A stretch of DNA of 61,879 bases. Origin: Acidocella facilis ATCC 35904. Lineage in GTDB: Bacteria; Pseudomonadota; Alphaproteobacteria; Acetobacterales; Acetobacteraceae. Each line of letters begins with the position of its first letter. The stretch's first letter is position 1. The translations under genes and the position numbers were made by a program. Under the pieces are notes generated by a model, which had not been told where the DNA came from, searched no databases, and was given only the letters and a program-made list of their open reading frames with translations. Shown piece after piece: positions 7,856 through 15,665 of the stretch. The stretch is taken from assembly GCF_000687875.1 (NCBI RefSeq), contig NZ_JHYG01000013.1, positions 1 through 61,879 of the forward strand, written 5' to 3'.

Positions 7856-9550
7856 ATGAAGAAGCTCATCAATGATCCGCGTGCGGTGGTCCGTGAAATG
7901 CTGGAAGGGCTGGTCGATCTGCATCCCGGCCAGGCCTTGCTCGAGGGCGAGGATGTGATCGTCCGCGCCGACCTGCCCGGCTTTTTGCAACGTCACGAGG
8001 TGGCGGTGATCTCCGGTGGCGGCAGCGGCCATGAGCCGGCCCATGCCGGCTATGTCGGGCATGGCATGCTGCATGCGGCGGTGTGCGGGGATGTGTTCAC
8101 CTCGCCCAGCGCCGATGCGGTGCTGGCGGCGATCCGCGCTGTCTCGGGGCCAAAAGGCGCGTTGCTGATCGTGAAGAATTACACCGGCGACCGGCTGAAT
8201 TTCGGCCTGGCGGCGGAGCTTGCCCGCGCCGAGGGACTGCCGGTGGAGATCGTGGTGGTGGCGGATGACGTCTCGCTGCGCGACACGGTGGAGCCGGCCC
8301 GCCGGCGCGGCATTGCCGGCACCGTGCTGGTGCATAAGGTTGCCGGCGCCGCCGCCGCTGCGGGCAAGGAGCTGGCGGAGGTGGCCAGCCTGGCCCGCGC
8401 CGCCGCCGATGGGGTTGGCAGCATGGGGGTGGCGCTGGGGGCGTGCACGGTTCCGGCGGCCGGGCGCCCCGGCTTCACGCTGGAGGAGAGCGAGGCCGAG
8501 CTGGGGCTGGGCATCCATGGCGAGCGCGGGGTGCGCCGCGTGCCGATGGCATCTGCCGATGCGTTCGTCACCGCCATTCTGGACAGCATCCTGGACGATG
8601 CCGGGCTGCAGCCGGGCGCGCATGTGGCGCTGCTGGTGAACGGGCTGGGCGGCACCACGCCGATGGAGCTGGCCGTGGTGGCGCGCAAGGCCTTCGCGCT
8701 GCTGCGCGAACGCGGGCTGCAGGTTGCGCGCGCCTGGAGCGGCAATCTGCTGACGGCGCTGGAAATGCCCGGCTGCTCGCTCTCGGTGCTGGCTCTGGAC
8801 GATGAGCTGCTGCAGGCGCTGGATGCGGCGACGGACGCCCCGGCCTGGCCAGGCTCCGGCGTGGTGGCGCCGCGCGTGATCGTGCCCGTGCCGTCAGAGC
8901 CGGATGCCCATGCGTTGGAGGCAGACAGCCGCGCCCAGCCGGCCTTGCGTGAGGCGGTGCTGGCCATCGCCGCCGCGTTCGAGGCGGAAGAGGAGCGGCT
9001 GACTGAGTTGGATAGCGCCGCGGGCGACGGCGATCTTGGCATCAGCTTCGTGCGCGGCGCGGCGGCGCTGCGGGCCTTGCCAGAGGCGGCCTTTGCCGCG
9101 CCAGGCGTGGCGCTGAGCGCGATGAGCGGCGCGCTGCGCCGGGCGATCGCGGGGAGTTCCGGCCCGTTCTACGCCACCGCCTTGCTGCGCGCCGCGCGCT
9201 ATTTGGGCGGCGCCGCTGAACCCGCGCTGCAAGACTGGGCGCAGGCCTTCCTGATCGCGGTTGCCAGCGTGAGTGAACTCGGCGGCGCCAAGCCGGGAGA
9301 CCGCACCATGTTCGACGCGCTGCGCCCGGCGGCGGATGCGTTTGCCCAGGCGATCGAGGCCGGCAAGGATGGCGCCAACGCCTGGCGCGCCGCGCTGGAG
9401 GCGGCCGAGGCCGGCACCGCGGCGACCGCACAGATGACACCGCGCCTGGGCCGCGCCAGCTATATCGGCGCGCGGGCGATCGGCATTCCAGATGCGGGGG
9501 CGAGCGCCGTGGTGGTGTGGATGCGGGCCGTCGCCAAGCGGTTGGAATAG
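7856..9550 (+). CDS. dhaKL: Dihydroxyacetone kinase (DhaK-DhaL fusion)
   Basis: A 564-residue ATP-dependent kinase converting dihydroxyacetone (and possibly glyceraldehyde) to its phosphate. The N-terminal DhaK domain (about 1-330) has the VISGGGSGHEPAHAG substrate loop. It also has a LGLGIHGERG motif whose His (about residue 221) forms the covalent hemiaminal with dihydroxyacetone. The C-terminal DhaL domain (about 365-564) contains the nucleotide/magnesium motif SAAGDGDLG. The single-chain fusion indicates the ATP-using type rather than the PTS-dependent one. The start is backed by AAAAAGGAAA upstream. No glycerol genes adjoin it. Confidence 0.93.
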   Translation: MKKLINDPRAVVREMLEGLVDLHPGQALLEGEDVIVRADLPGFLQRHEVAVISGGGSGHEPAHAGYVGHGMLHAAVCGDVFTSPSADAVLAAIRAVSGPKGALLIVKNYTGDRLNFGLAAELARAEGLPVEIVVVADDVSLRDTVEPARRRGIAGTVLVHKVAGAAAAAGKELAEVASLARAAADGVGSMGVALGACTVPAAGRPGFTLEESEAELGLGIHGERGVRRVPMASADAFVTAILDSILDDAGLQPGAHVALLVNGLGGTTPMELAVVARKAFALLRERGLQVARAWSGNLLTALEMPGCSLSVLALDDELLQALDAATDAPAWPGSGVVAPRVIVPVPSEPDAHALEADSRAQPALREAVLAIAAAFEAEEERLTELDSAAGDGDLGISFVRGAAALRALPEAAFAAPGVALSAMSGALRRAIAGSSGPFYATALLRAARYLGGAAEPALQDWAQAFLIAVASVSELGGAKPGDRTMFDALRPAADAFAQAIEAGKDGANAWRAALEAAEAGTAATAQMTPRLGRASYIGARAIGIPDAGASAVVVWMRAVAKRLE

Positions 9551-9680
9551 TTTTTATCGTCGTAATCGATGGGCGTTGAGGGCCACGGCGCAACGAAGCG
9601 GCGGACAGCGTTTCTGTGAGGAGGGATCATGCTGCCCTTTCCGCGTGTCAATGACGCACGGTCATTGCGGCGGCGCAGGC

Positions 9681-10727
9681 TCATGCCTGCCCCCGCTCAT
9701 ACCAGCCGCGCGAGCGCCGGACGATCTGCACCACCGAGAGCATCACCGGCACCTCGACCAGCACGCCGACCACCGTGGCCAGCGCCGCGCCGGACTGAAA
9801 GCCGAACAGCGCGATTGCCGTGGCCACCGCCAGCTCGAAGAAATTGCTGGCGCCGATCAGCGCCGAGGGCCCGGCCACGCACCATTCAACGCCGAGCCGC
9901 CGGTTCACCCAATAGGCCAGCCCGGCATTGAAATAGACCTGGATCAGGATCGGCACCGCCAGCAGCAGGATCACCGCGGGCTGTCTGACGATCTGATGGC
10001 CCTGCAGCCCGAACAGCAGCACCAGCGTGAGCAGCAGCGCCAGCAGCGAGAGCGGCCCCAGCCCGCGCAGCGTCGCCGCCAGCGCGGCTTGCCCGCCCGC
10101 TTTCAGCAGCGCCCGGCGCCAGAGCTGGGCCGCCACCACTGGCACCACGATATAGAGCAGCACGGAAATGATGAGCGTATTCCAGGGCACGATGATCGAG
10201 GACAGCCCCAGCAGCAGCGCGACGAGGGGGGCGAAGGCCACGATCATGATGCTGTCATTCAGCGCCACCTGGGAGAGGGTGAAATGCGGCTCGCCCTCGA
10301 CAAGATTGGACCAGACGAAGACCATCGCCGTGCAGGGGGCGGCGGCGAGCAGGATCAGCCCGGCCATGTAGCCGTCGATCTGCGCCGCCGGCAGCCAGGC
10401 GCGGAAGAGATGGCCAATGAACAGCCAGCCCAGCAGCGCCATGGAAAACGGCTTGACCAGCCAGTTCACCCCGACGGTGGTGGCGATGCCGCGCCAATGC
10501 TGGCCGACCTGGCGCAACGCCGCGAGGTCGATTTTCAATAGCATCGGTACGATCATCAGCCAGACCAGCAGGGCGACCGGCAGATTCACCTGCGCCAGCG
10601 TCGCCGCGCCAAGAGTCTGGAACAGCGCCGGGACGAGCTGCCCCAGAATGATGCCGGCGAGGATGCACAGCGCCACCCAGAGGGTGAGATAGCGTTCAAA
10701 CACGCCCAGGCGCGCGGGCTTACGCAT
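9681..10727 (-). CDS. acr3: Arsenite efflux transporter Acr3
   Basis: A 348-residue inner-membrane protein of about ten helices that exports arsenite, As(III), using proton-motive force. The motif APCTAMVFVWS in the fourth helix region holds the conserved Cys of Acr3 pumps. It is the last gene of arsR-arsC-acr3 and overlaps the end of arsC by 8 bases, so it is translationally coupled. The family is related to the bile-acid/sodium symporter fold, but the operon context and Cys motif favour Acr3. Confidence 0.93.
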   Translation of the reverse strand: MRKPARLGVFERYLTLWVALCILAGIILGQLVPALFQTLGAATLAQVNLPVALLVWLMIVPMLLKIDLAALRQVGQHWRGIATTVGVNWLVKPFSMALLGWLFIGHLFRAWLPAAQIDGYMAGLILLAAAPCTAMVFVWSNLVEGEPHFTLSQVALNDSIMIVAFAPLVALLLGLSSIIVPWNTLIISVLLYIVVPVVAAQLWRRALLKAGGQAALAATLRGLGPLSLLALLLTLVLLFGLQGHQIVRQPAVILLLAVPILIQVYFNAGLAYWVNRRLGVEWCVAGPSALIGASNFFELAVATAIALFGFQSGAALATVVGVLVEVPVMLSVVQIVRRSRGWYERGQA

Positions 10728-11157
10728 GGCCGGGCTTGCCGACGCGCTGACCCGATGCGTCGATCACCGTCTCGCCATCTTCCTTGGAAAAGGCGGCGCG
10801 CTGCGGGGCGGGCAGAATCTCGAGCACTAGCTCGGAGGGGCGGCATAGCTTCACGCCAAGCTCCGTCACCACGATGGGGCGGTTGATCAGGATCGGGTGC
10901 GCCATCATCGCATCCAGCAACGCGTCATCGCTCAGCCCTGGGTCATCCAGGCCAAGCTCGTGATAGGGCGTGCCTTTCTCGCGCAACAGGGCGCGCACCG
11001 GGATGCCCATGCGGGCGATGAGGCCGGCCAGCGCCTCCCGGCTGGGCGGGGTTTTCAGATATTCGATGATCCGCGGCCGCGCGCCGCTATTCTCGATCAT
11101 CGCCAGCACATTGCGGGAGGTGCCGCAGGCCGGGTTATGGTAGATGGTGACGGTCAT
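10720..11157 (-). CDS. arsC: Arsenate reductase (glutaredoxin-type)
   Basis: A 145-residue enzyme that reduces arsenate to arsenite with glutaredoxin/glutathione. The active-site Cys is in YHNPACGTSRN near the N-terminus, and the arginines of INRPIVVTELGVKLCRPSE match the plasmid R773 ArsC type. A longer in-frame start at 11214 exists, but the start at 11157 has GAGGAG just upstream and gives the normal family N-terminus. It lies 10 bases after arsR and overlaps acr3. Confidence 0.94.
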   Translation of the reverse strand: MTVTIYHNPACGTSRNVLAMIENSGARPRIIEYLKTPPSREALAGLIARMGIPVRALLREKGTPYHELGLDDPGLSDDALLDAMMAHPILINRPIVVTELGVKLCRPSELVLEILPAPQRAAFSKEDGETVIDASGQRVGKPGHA

Positions 11158-11167
11158 TATGCGCTCC

Positions 11168-11509
11168 TCATGGGGTTTGGCAGCAGGCGGCCAGGGCGTT
11201 GACGGCGGGGGCACAGACTTCCGGGCGCCCCTGGCAGCAATCGCGCATCAGGAAGGCGATCAGCCCGGACAGCGACTCATAGCGGGCGCTGTAGCGGATC
11301 GAGCGGCCCTCCCGCTGGGACTGGATCAGCCCCGCATGCTCCAGCTGCGACAGATGGAAAGAGAGCCGGGAGGAGCTGGCCGCCAGCGCCTCCCCAATCG
11401 CCCCGGCGGCCATGCCCTCCGGGCCGGCGCTCACCAGCAGCCTGACGATGCGCAGGCGGGTTTCCTGGGACAGGGCGGCAAAGGCAGCGAGGGCGTGGGC
11501 TTCATCCAT
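11168..11509 (-). CDS. arsR: ArsR-family metalloregulator
   Basis: A 113-residue winged helix-turn-helix repressor that releases DNA when bound to As(III)/Sb(III). The DNA-recognition helix region is ASSSRLSFHLSQLEHAGLI. Cysteines occur at the C-terminus (DCCQGRPEVCAP and AACCQ) rather than in an ELCVCDL motif in the alpha3 helix, so the arsenite site is probably the C-terminal type found in other proteobacterial ArsRs. First gene of arsR-arsC-acr3, with a dyad immediately upstream. Confidence 0.92.
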   Translation of the reverse strand: MDEAHALAAFAALSQETRLRIVRLLVSAGPEGMAAGAIGEALAASSSRLSFHLSQLEHAGLIQSQREGRSIRYSARYESLSGLIAFLMRDCCQGRPEVCAPAVNALAACCQTP

Positions 11510-11514
11510 AATGG

Positions 11515-11538
11515 TTCAATATCTCAATATATGTTGAA
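11515..11538. promoter_or_regulatory. Probable ArsR operator
   Basis: TTCAATAT (11515-11522) and ATGTTGAA (11531-11538) form an 8-base near-perfect inverted repeat starting 6 bases before the arsR start codon. AT-rich dyads with TTCAA-like arms are typical ArsR/SmtB operators. The position suits autorepression of the ars operon. Confidence 0.65.
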
Positions 11539-11735
11539 ATGAAAAGAGGCGATGATCTGACCTATCGGGCGCATTCCGATGTGAGCGGCGCGGGGTGTTT
11601 GCAGCACCGTAAAACCCAACATTGGATTACGAAACCGCCACATAGGTTCATTTCATGCCCCCCGGGCTTATTTCCGAAAGGGTTGTGGACGGATGCGGCA
11701 TGGCGGATTTGGGCATTTTTTCTCGCGGAAAAGCG

Positions 11736-12644
11736 ATGGTGTTGCGTGGAGCGCGGCAGGCTCGCCCCGGGCTTGCGCGCATTGTCCTCACGCTTTGTCT
11801 GCTGCCGCTCAGCGGGTGCGGCGCGCTCTCGGGAGGGTTTCTCGGCGGGGCGGCCGGGCGCATCGCCAATCTCGAGCATCATGAATTTCTGATTGTCAGC
11901 GCCATTCTCGTCCTGGTCTGGCTTCCGGTTTTCATTCTGGTGCCGTTGATTGCCTGGCATTATCGCATCTCCAACGAACGCGCCGCCTATCGCCCGCAAT
12001 GGGGATTCAGCTGGATTCTCGAAGGGCTGATCTGGATTCCTCCCACCTTGGTGGTGGTGGCGCTTTCCGTTCTGCTGGTGCGTTACACCACCCGGCTCGA
12101 TCCCTACAAACCCGTGGCCAGCACCGTGCCGGCTTTGCAGGTGCAGGTGGTGGCGCTGGATTGGAAATGGTTGTTTTTGTATCCGGCCCAGCATATCGCG
12201 ACGGTCAATCAGCTGGTCGTTCCCGCCGGCACGCCGGTGGAATTTCAGCTGACCAGCGGCACCGTGATGCAATCGCTGTTGATGCCGCGTCTGGCCGGGC
12301 AGATTTTCGCGATGGCCGGCATGCGCACAAAGTTGAATTTCGAAATCGACAAGCCCGGCAGCTATTTCGGCGAAAACACCCAATATAACGGCGACGGATT
12401 TCATGCCGATAAATTCACCATCCAGGCGATGACGATGCCGGATTTCACCCGCTGGGTGGCGCAGGCGCAGACGAGCGGCACGAGCATGGATGCGGCCGCC
12501 TACCAAAATCTCTCCCGGCAATCGCTGGTTGATCATCCCTTGGTCTTTGGGCAGCTCGCCCCGGATCTGTTCAAGGATATTTTGGCGCAGAAAATCCAGC
12601 CCGGATATCTCGCCCAGCATCACGAGGCCGGCGCACATGGATAG
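11736..12644 (+). CDS. cyoA: Cytochrome bo3 ubiquinol oxidase subunit II
   Basis: A 302-residue membrane-anchored subunit of the terminal quinol oxidase. It has a lipoprotein signal peptide with lipobox LLPLSGCG, two membrane helices (about 45-70 and 90-112) and a periplasmic cupredoxin-like domain. The copper-A ligands are absent, as expected for a quinol rather than cytochrome c oxidase. The start chosen gives a normal lipoprotein signal; in-frame ATGs at 11700 and 11655 are alternatives. The 3' end overlaps cyoB by 8 bases. First gene of cyoABCD. Confidence 0.93.
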   Translation: MVLRGARQARPGLARIVLTLCLLPLSGCGALSGGFLGGAAGRIANLEHHEFLIVSAILVLVWLPVFILVPLIAWHYRISNERAAYRPQWGFSWILEGLIWIPPTLVVVALSVLLVRYTTRLDPYKPVASTVPALQVQVVALDWKWLFLYPAQHIATVNQLVVPAGTPVEFQLTSGTVMQSLLMPRLAGQIFAMAGMRTKLNFEIDKPGSYFGENTQYNGDGFHADKFTIQAMTMPDFTRWVAQAQTSGTSMDAAAYQNLSRQSLVDHPLVFGQLAPDLFKDILAQKIQPGYLAQHHEAGAHG

Positions 12645-14721
12645 CATGGTTTGGCATAGTCTCTTCGGCCGTTTCGTCTGGATCGATCTGCCGGTGGTGA
12701 AGGCCTGGCAGGATCCGACGATCAGCAACATCATCGCCGGCGCGGCTGCGATGATCGCCGTGTTCGGCGCGCTGGCGGGGCTCGGGCTGATCACCTGGCT
12801 GCGCAAATGGCGCTATCTCTGGAGCGAATGGTTCACCAGCCTCGATCATAAGCGCATCGGCATCATGTATGTCTGCCTGGCGGTGGTGATGATCGTGCGC
12901 GGCGTCATCGAAGGGGTTTTGATGCGCGTGCAGCAGGACCTCGCGGTGAACGCGCCGGGTATCCTCGCCCCGGATCATTTCGCGCAATTCTTCAGCACCC
13001 ATGGCACCATCATGATTTTCTTCGTGGTGATGCCGTTGATCTCCGGCCTGGTGAATTTCGCCATGCCCTTGCAGATCGGCGCAAGGGATGTCGCGTTTCC
13101 GTTCCTCAACTCGATCGGGTTGTGGCTGTCGGTCGGCGGCGCGGTGCTGGTGATGGTCTCGCTGGTCATCGGCGAGTTTTCCACCGGCGGCTGGAGCGGC
13201 TATCCGCCCTACACGGAGCTGGCTTTCAATGGCGGGGTCGGGCCGGATTACTGGATCTGGGCGGTGACGATGAGTTCACTCAGCGCGATGCTGACAGGGC
13301 TGAATTTCGCTGTCACCATCTACAAGCTACGCGCCCCGGGCATGAGTTGGATGCGCCTGCCGCTGTTCAGCTGGACCGCCTTGTGCACCGCCATTCTGAT
13401 GATCTTCGCGATGCCGCCGCTGACCGTCGCCACCTTGCTGCTCGCCGCCGACCGCTATCTGGGCATGCATTTCTTCACCAATGATCTCGGCGGCAACATG
13501 ATGAATTACGTCAATCTGTTTTGGCTGTTCGGCCATCCGGAGGTGTATATTCTCATTCTGCCTGCGTTCGGCGTCTATTCCGAAGTGGTCTCGGCCTACT
13601 CGTCGAAAGAGCTTTACGGCTATGTGTCCCTGGTGATCGCGACGATGGCGATCGCGGTCCTGTCCTTCACGGTCTGGCTGCATCATTTCTTCACCATGGG
13701 CCAGAGTGCCAATGTGAACGCGTTTTTCGGCATCCTCACGATGTTGATCGGCATTCCCACGGGGGTGAAACTCTATAACTGGACCTGGACGATGTTTCGC
13801 GGCCGCGTGCGCTATACCGCGCCGATGTTGTTCACGCTGGCATTCCTGATCACCTTCGTCATTGGCGGGTTGAGCGGCATCATCCTCGCCACGCCGCCGC
13901 TCGATTATATGATGCACAACACGCTGTTCCTGGTCGCGCATTTTCATAACATGCTGATTCCGGGAACGTTGTTTGGCATGATCGCCGGCTGCCAATATTG
14001 GTTCCCGAAAGCTTTCGGTTTCCGACTGGAAGAAAAATGGGGCAAGCGGGCGGTGTTTTTCTGGGTGGTCGGATTCTATATGGCCTTCATGCCGCTCTAT
14101 GTTCTGGGGGCGGATGGCGCCACCCGGCGCACGGTGGAATTCAGCAATCCGGCCTTTCAGCCCTGGCTTCTGGTGGCGATGTGCGGCGGGTTCCTGATCC
14201 TGGCCGGCCTCGCCAGCCTGTTCGTTCAGGTTTGGGTGAGCGTGAAAAAACGCGATAGGCTGGCGGTGCCCGTCGGCGATCCCTGGGATGCGCGCGGGCT
14301 GGAATGGTCGATCAGCGCGCCGCCGCCTGAATATAATTTCGTCTCCATCCCGCAGGTTGGCCATCGCGATGCGTTTTATTGGCGCAAGCGCAATCATGGC
14401 GCCTACAAGCCGGCGGATCATTACCGTGATATCGAGATGCCGAAAAATACTGGCTGGGGGGTTATCTTTGGCCTCGGCATGGCGGTGTGCTTCTTCGGAC
14501 TGGTCTGGCATATCTGGTGGATGGCCATCCTTTTCGGGCTGCTCAGTATCGCCGCCGGCCTGGTGAGAAGCTTCCAGCGTGATCTGCACAAGATCATTCC
14601 CGCCGCCGAGATCGAGGCAGCGGACCGCCATTGGCTGGCCATCGCCGCCGCGGCGACGCCGGTTTCGCGCCATCTTGAGGAAACACCGAGCAATGAGGGG
14701 CGCGCGATATGGCCGGAGTGA
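12637..14721 (+). CDS. cyoB: Cytochrome bo3 ubiquinol oxidase subunit I
   Basis: The 694-residue catalytic subunit, which reduces O2 to water and pumps protons. It has about 14-15 membrane helices. Haem and copper ligands are visible: low-spin haem His in FSTHGTIMIFF, CuB His with cross-linked Tyr in GHPEVYILILP, paired His in WLHHFFTMG, and high-spin haem His in VAHFHNMLIPG. Proton channel residues are kept (IGARDVAFPF for D135, PTGVKLYNW for K362, Glu of GHPEVY). The quinone-site Asp75 of the E. coli enzyme is Glu here (RGVIEG). The start overlaps cyoA; a longer frame from 12490 has no family resemblance. Confidence 0.96.
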   Translation: MDSMVWHSLFGRFVWIDLPVVKAWQDPTISNIIAGAAAMIAVFGALAGLGLITWLRKWRYLWSEWFTSLDHKRIGIMYVCLAVVMIVRGVIEGVLMRVQQDLAVNAPGILAPDHFAQFFSTHGTIMIFFVVMPLISGLVNFAMPLQIGARDVAFPFLNSIGLWLSVGGAVLVMVSLVIGEFSTGGWSGYPPYTELAFNGGVGPDYWIWAVTMSSLSAMLTGLNFAVTIYKLRAPGMSWMRLPLFSWTALCTAILMIFAMPPLTVATLLLAADRYLGMHFFTNDLGGNMMNYVNLFWLFGHPEVYILILPAFGVYSEVVSAYSSKELYGYVSLVIATMAIAVLSFTVWLHHFFTMGQSANVNAFFGILTMLIGIPTGVKLYNWTWTMFRGRVRYTAPMLFTLAFLITFVIGGLSGIILATPPLDYMMHNTLFLVAHFHNMLIPGTLFGMIAGCQYWFPKAFGFRLEEKWGKRAVFFWVVGFYMAFMPLYVLGADGATRRTVEFSNPAFQPWLLVAMCGGFLILAGLASLFVQVWVSVKKRDRLAVPVGDPWDARGLEWSISAPPPEYNFVSIPQVGHRDAFYWRKRNHGAYKPADHYRDIEMPKNTGWGVIFGLGMAVCFFGLVWHIWWMAILFGLLSIAAGLVRSFQRDLHKIIPAAEIEAADRHWLAIAAAATPVSRHLEETPSNEGRAIWPE

Positions 14722-15344
14722 ATGAACCGGAATTGCTGCATGCCGGGCTGAATCTTGCAAACCATCCGTCGGAAAAACAGGCGCAGGTGGAAAGCGACGT
14801 GTTCGGCTTCTGGGTGTTCCTGATGAGCGATGCGATCTTGTTCGCGCTGCTCTTTGTCGTCTACGGCACCATGCTGGATGCCACCGCCGGCGTGCCGGCA
14901 CCGCATACGGACTTCAAATTCAGCTCCAGTTTTCTGGAAACCTTGGCGCTGCTCAGCAGCAGCTTTGCCTACGGCATGGTGTCGCTGAATCTGAAACTCG
15001 GCGCCTCCCGACGCTGGATATGGGGCTGGCTTGGCGTCACCTTCCTGCTCGGCGCCTGGTTTCTGCGCCTGGAAATCGGTGATTTCACCGACATGGTCGC
15101 GCATGGCGAAACCGCGCAGGCGAGCGGCGCGCTCTCGTCTTTCTTCGTGCTGGTCGGCACGCATGGGCTGCATGTCACCTGCGGGTTGATCTGGATTGTC
15201 ATCATGGCGGTGCAGCTCGCCATTCACGATATCGATGAACGGGTCAAGATCAATCTGATCCGGCTCGGCCTGTTCTGGCATTTCCTCGATGTCGTCTGGG
15301 TGGCGATTTTCACCATCGTCTATCTGCGGGGGCTGCTGGCATGA
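14709..15344 (+). CDS. cyoC: Cytochrome bo3 ubiquinol oxidase subunit III
   Basis: A 211-residue integral membrane subunit with five predicted helices. Motifs such as VFGFWVFLMSDAILFALLF and VGTHGLHVTCGLIWI are typical of CyoC. It overlaps cyoB by 13 bases and cyoD by 4 bases, indicating a single coupled transcript. It has no redox centres and supports assembly and stability of subunit I. Confidence 0.95.
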   Translation: MAGVNEPELLHAGLNLANHPSEKQAQVESDVFGFWVFLMSDAILFALLFVVYGTMLDATAGVPAPHTDFKFSSSFLETLALLSSSFAYGMVSLNLKLGASRRWIWGWLGVTFLLGAWFLRLEIGDFTDMVAHGETAQASGALSSFFVLVGTHGLHVTCGLIWIVIMAVQLAIHDIDERVKINLIRLGLFWHFLDVVWVAIFTIVYLRGLLA

Positions 15345-15652
15345 ACCGTTTGCGCCCGGTCCTCGGCGATCTTCTCACCTACGCGCTGGGCTATGCCCTG
15401 GCCCTGGCGCTGACCTTCACCGCCTTCGCGCTGGTCTATTTCCGCCTGGCCGCGCCGCAGACGATCTTCGCGATCATCCTGGTCCTGGGTCTGGCGCAGA
15501 TCATCGTGCATATGCGCTGTTTCCTGCATCTCAGCCTTCAGCGCTCGGCCCGGGCCGACCTGATGCTGGTGCTGTTTTCGAGCTTGATCATCGCGTTGAT
15601 GGTGGGCGGCACGCTGGTGGTGCTGTTCAATCTGCGCGCCAGGATGATGTAG
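15341..15652 (+). CDS. cyoD: Cytochrome bo3 ubiquinol oxidase subunit IV
   Basis: A 103-residue three-helix membrane protein with the characteristic QIIVHMRCFLHL segment. It overlaps cyoC by ATGA. cyoE (haem O synthase), usually the next gene in E. coli, does not follow; the next gene is a glycosidase, so haem O synthesis must be encoded elsewhere. Confidence 0.93.
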   Translation: MNRLRPVLGDLLTYALGYALALALTFTAFALVYFRLAAPQTIFAIILVLGLAQIIVHMRCFLHLSLQRSARADLMLVLFSSLIIALMVGGTLVVLFNLRARMM

Positions 15653-15665
15653 GGAGGCGCTGTTC

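Noticed and set aside
9492-10541. Long plus-strand frame of about 350 codons over acr3
   Set aside because: Shadow frame in high-GC DNA, His/Gln/Arg-rich and antisense to a clear arsenite transporter.
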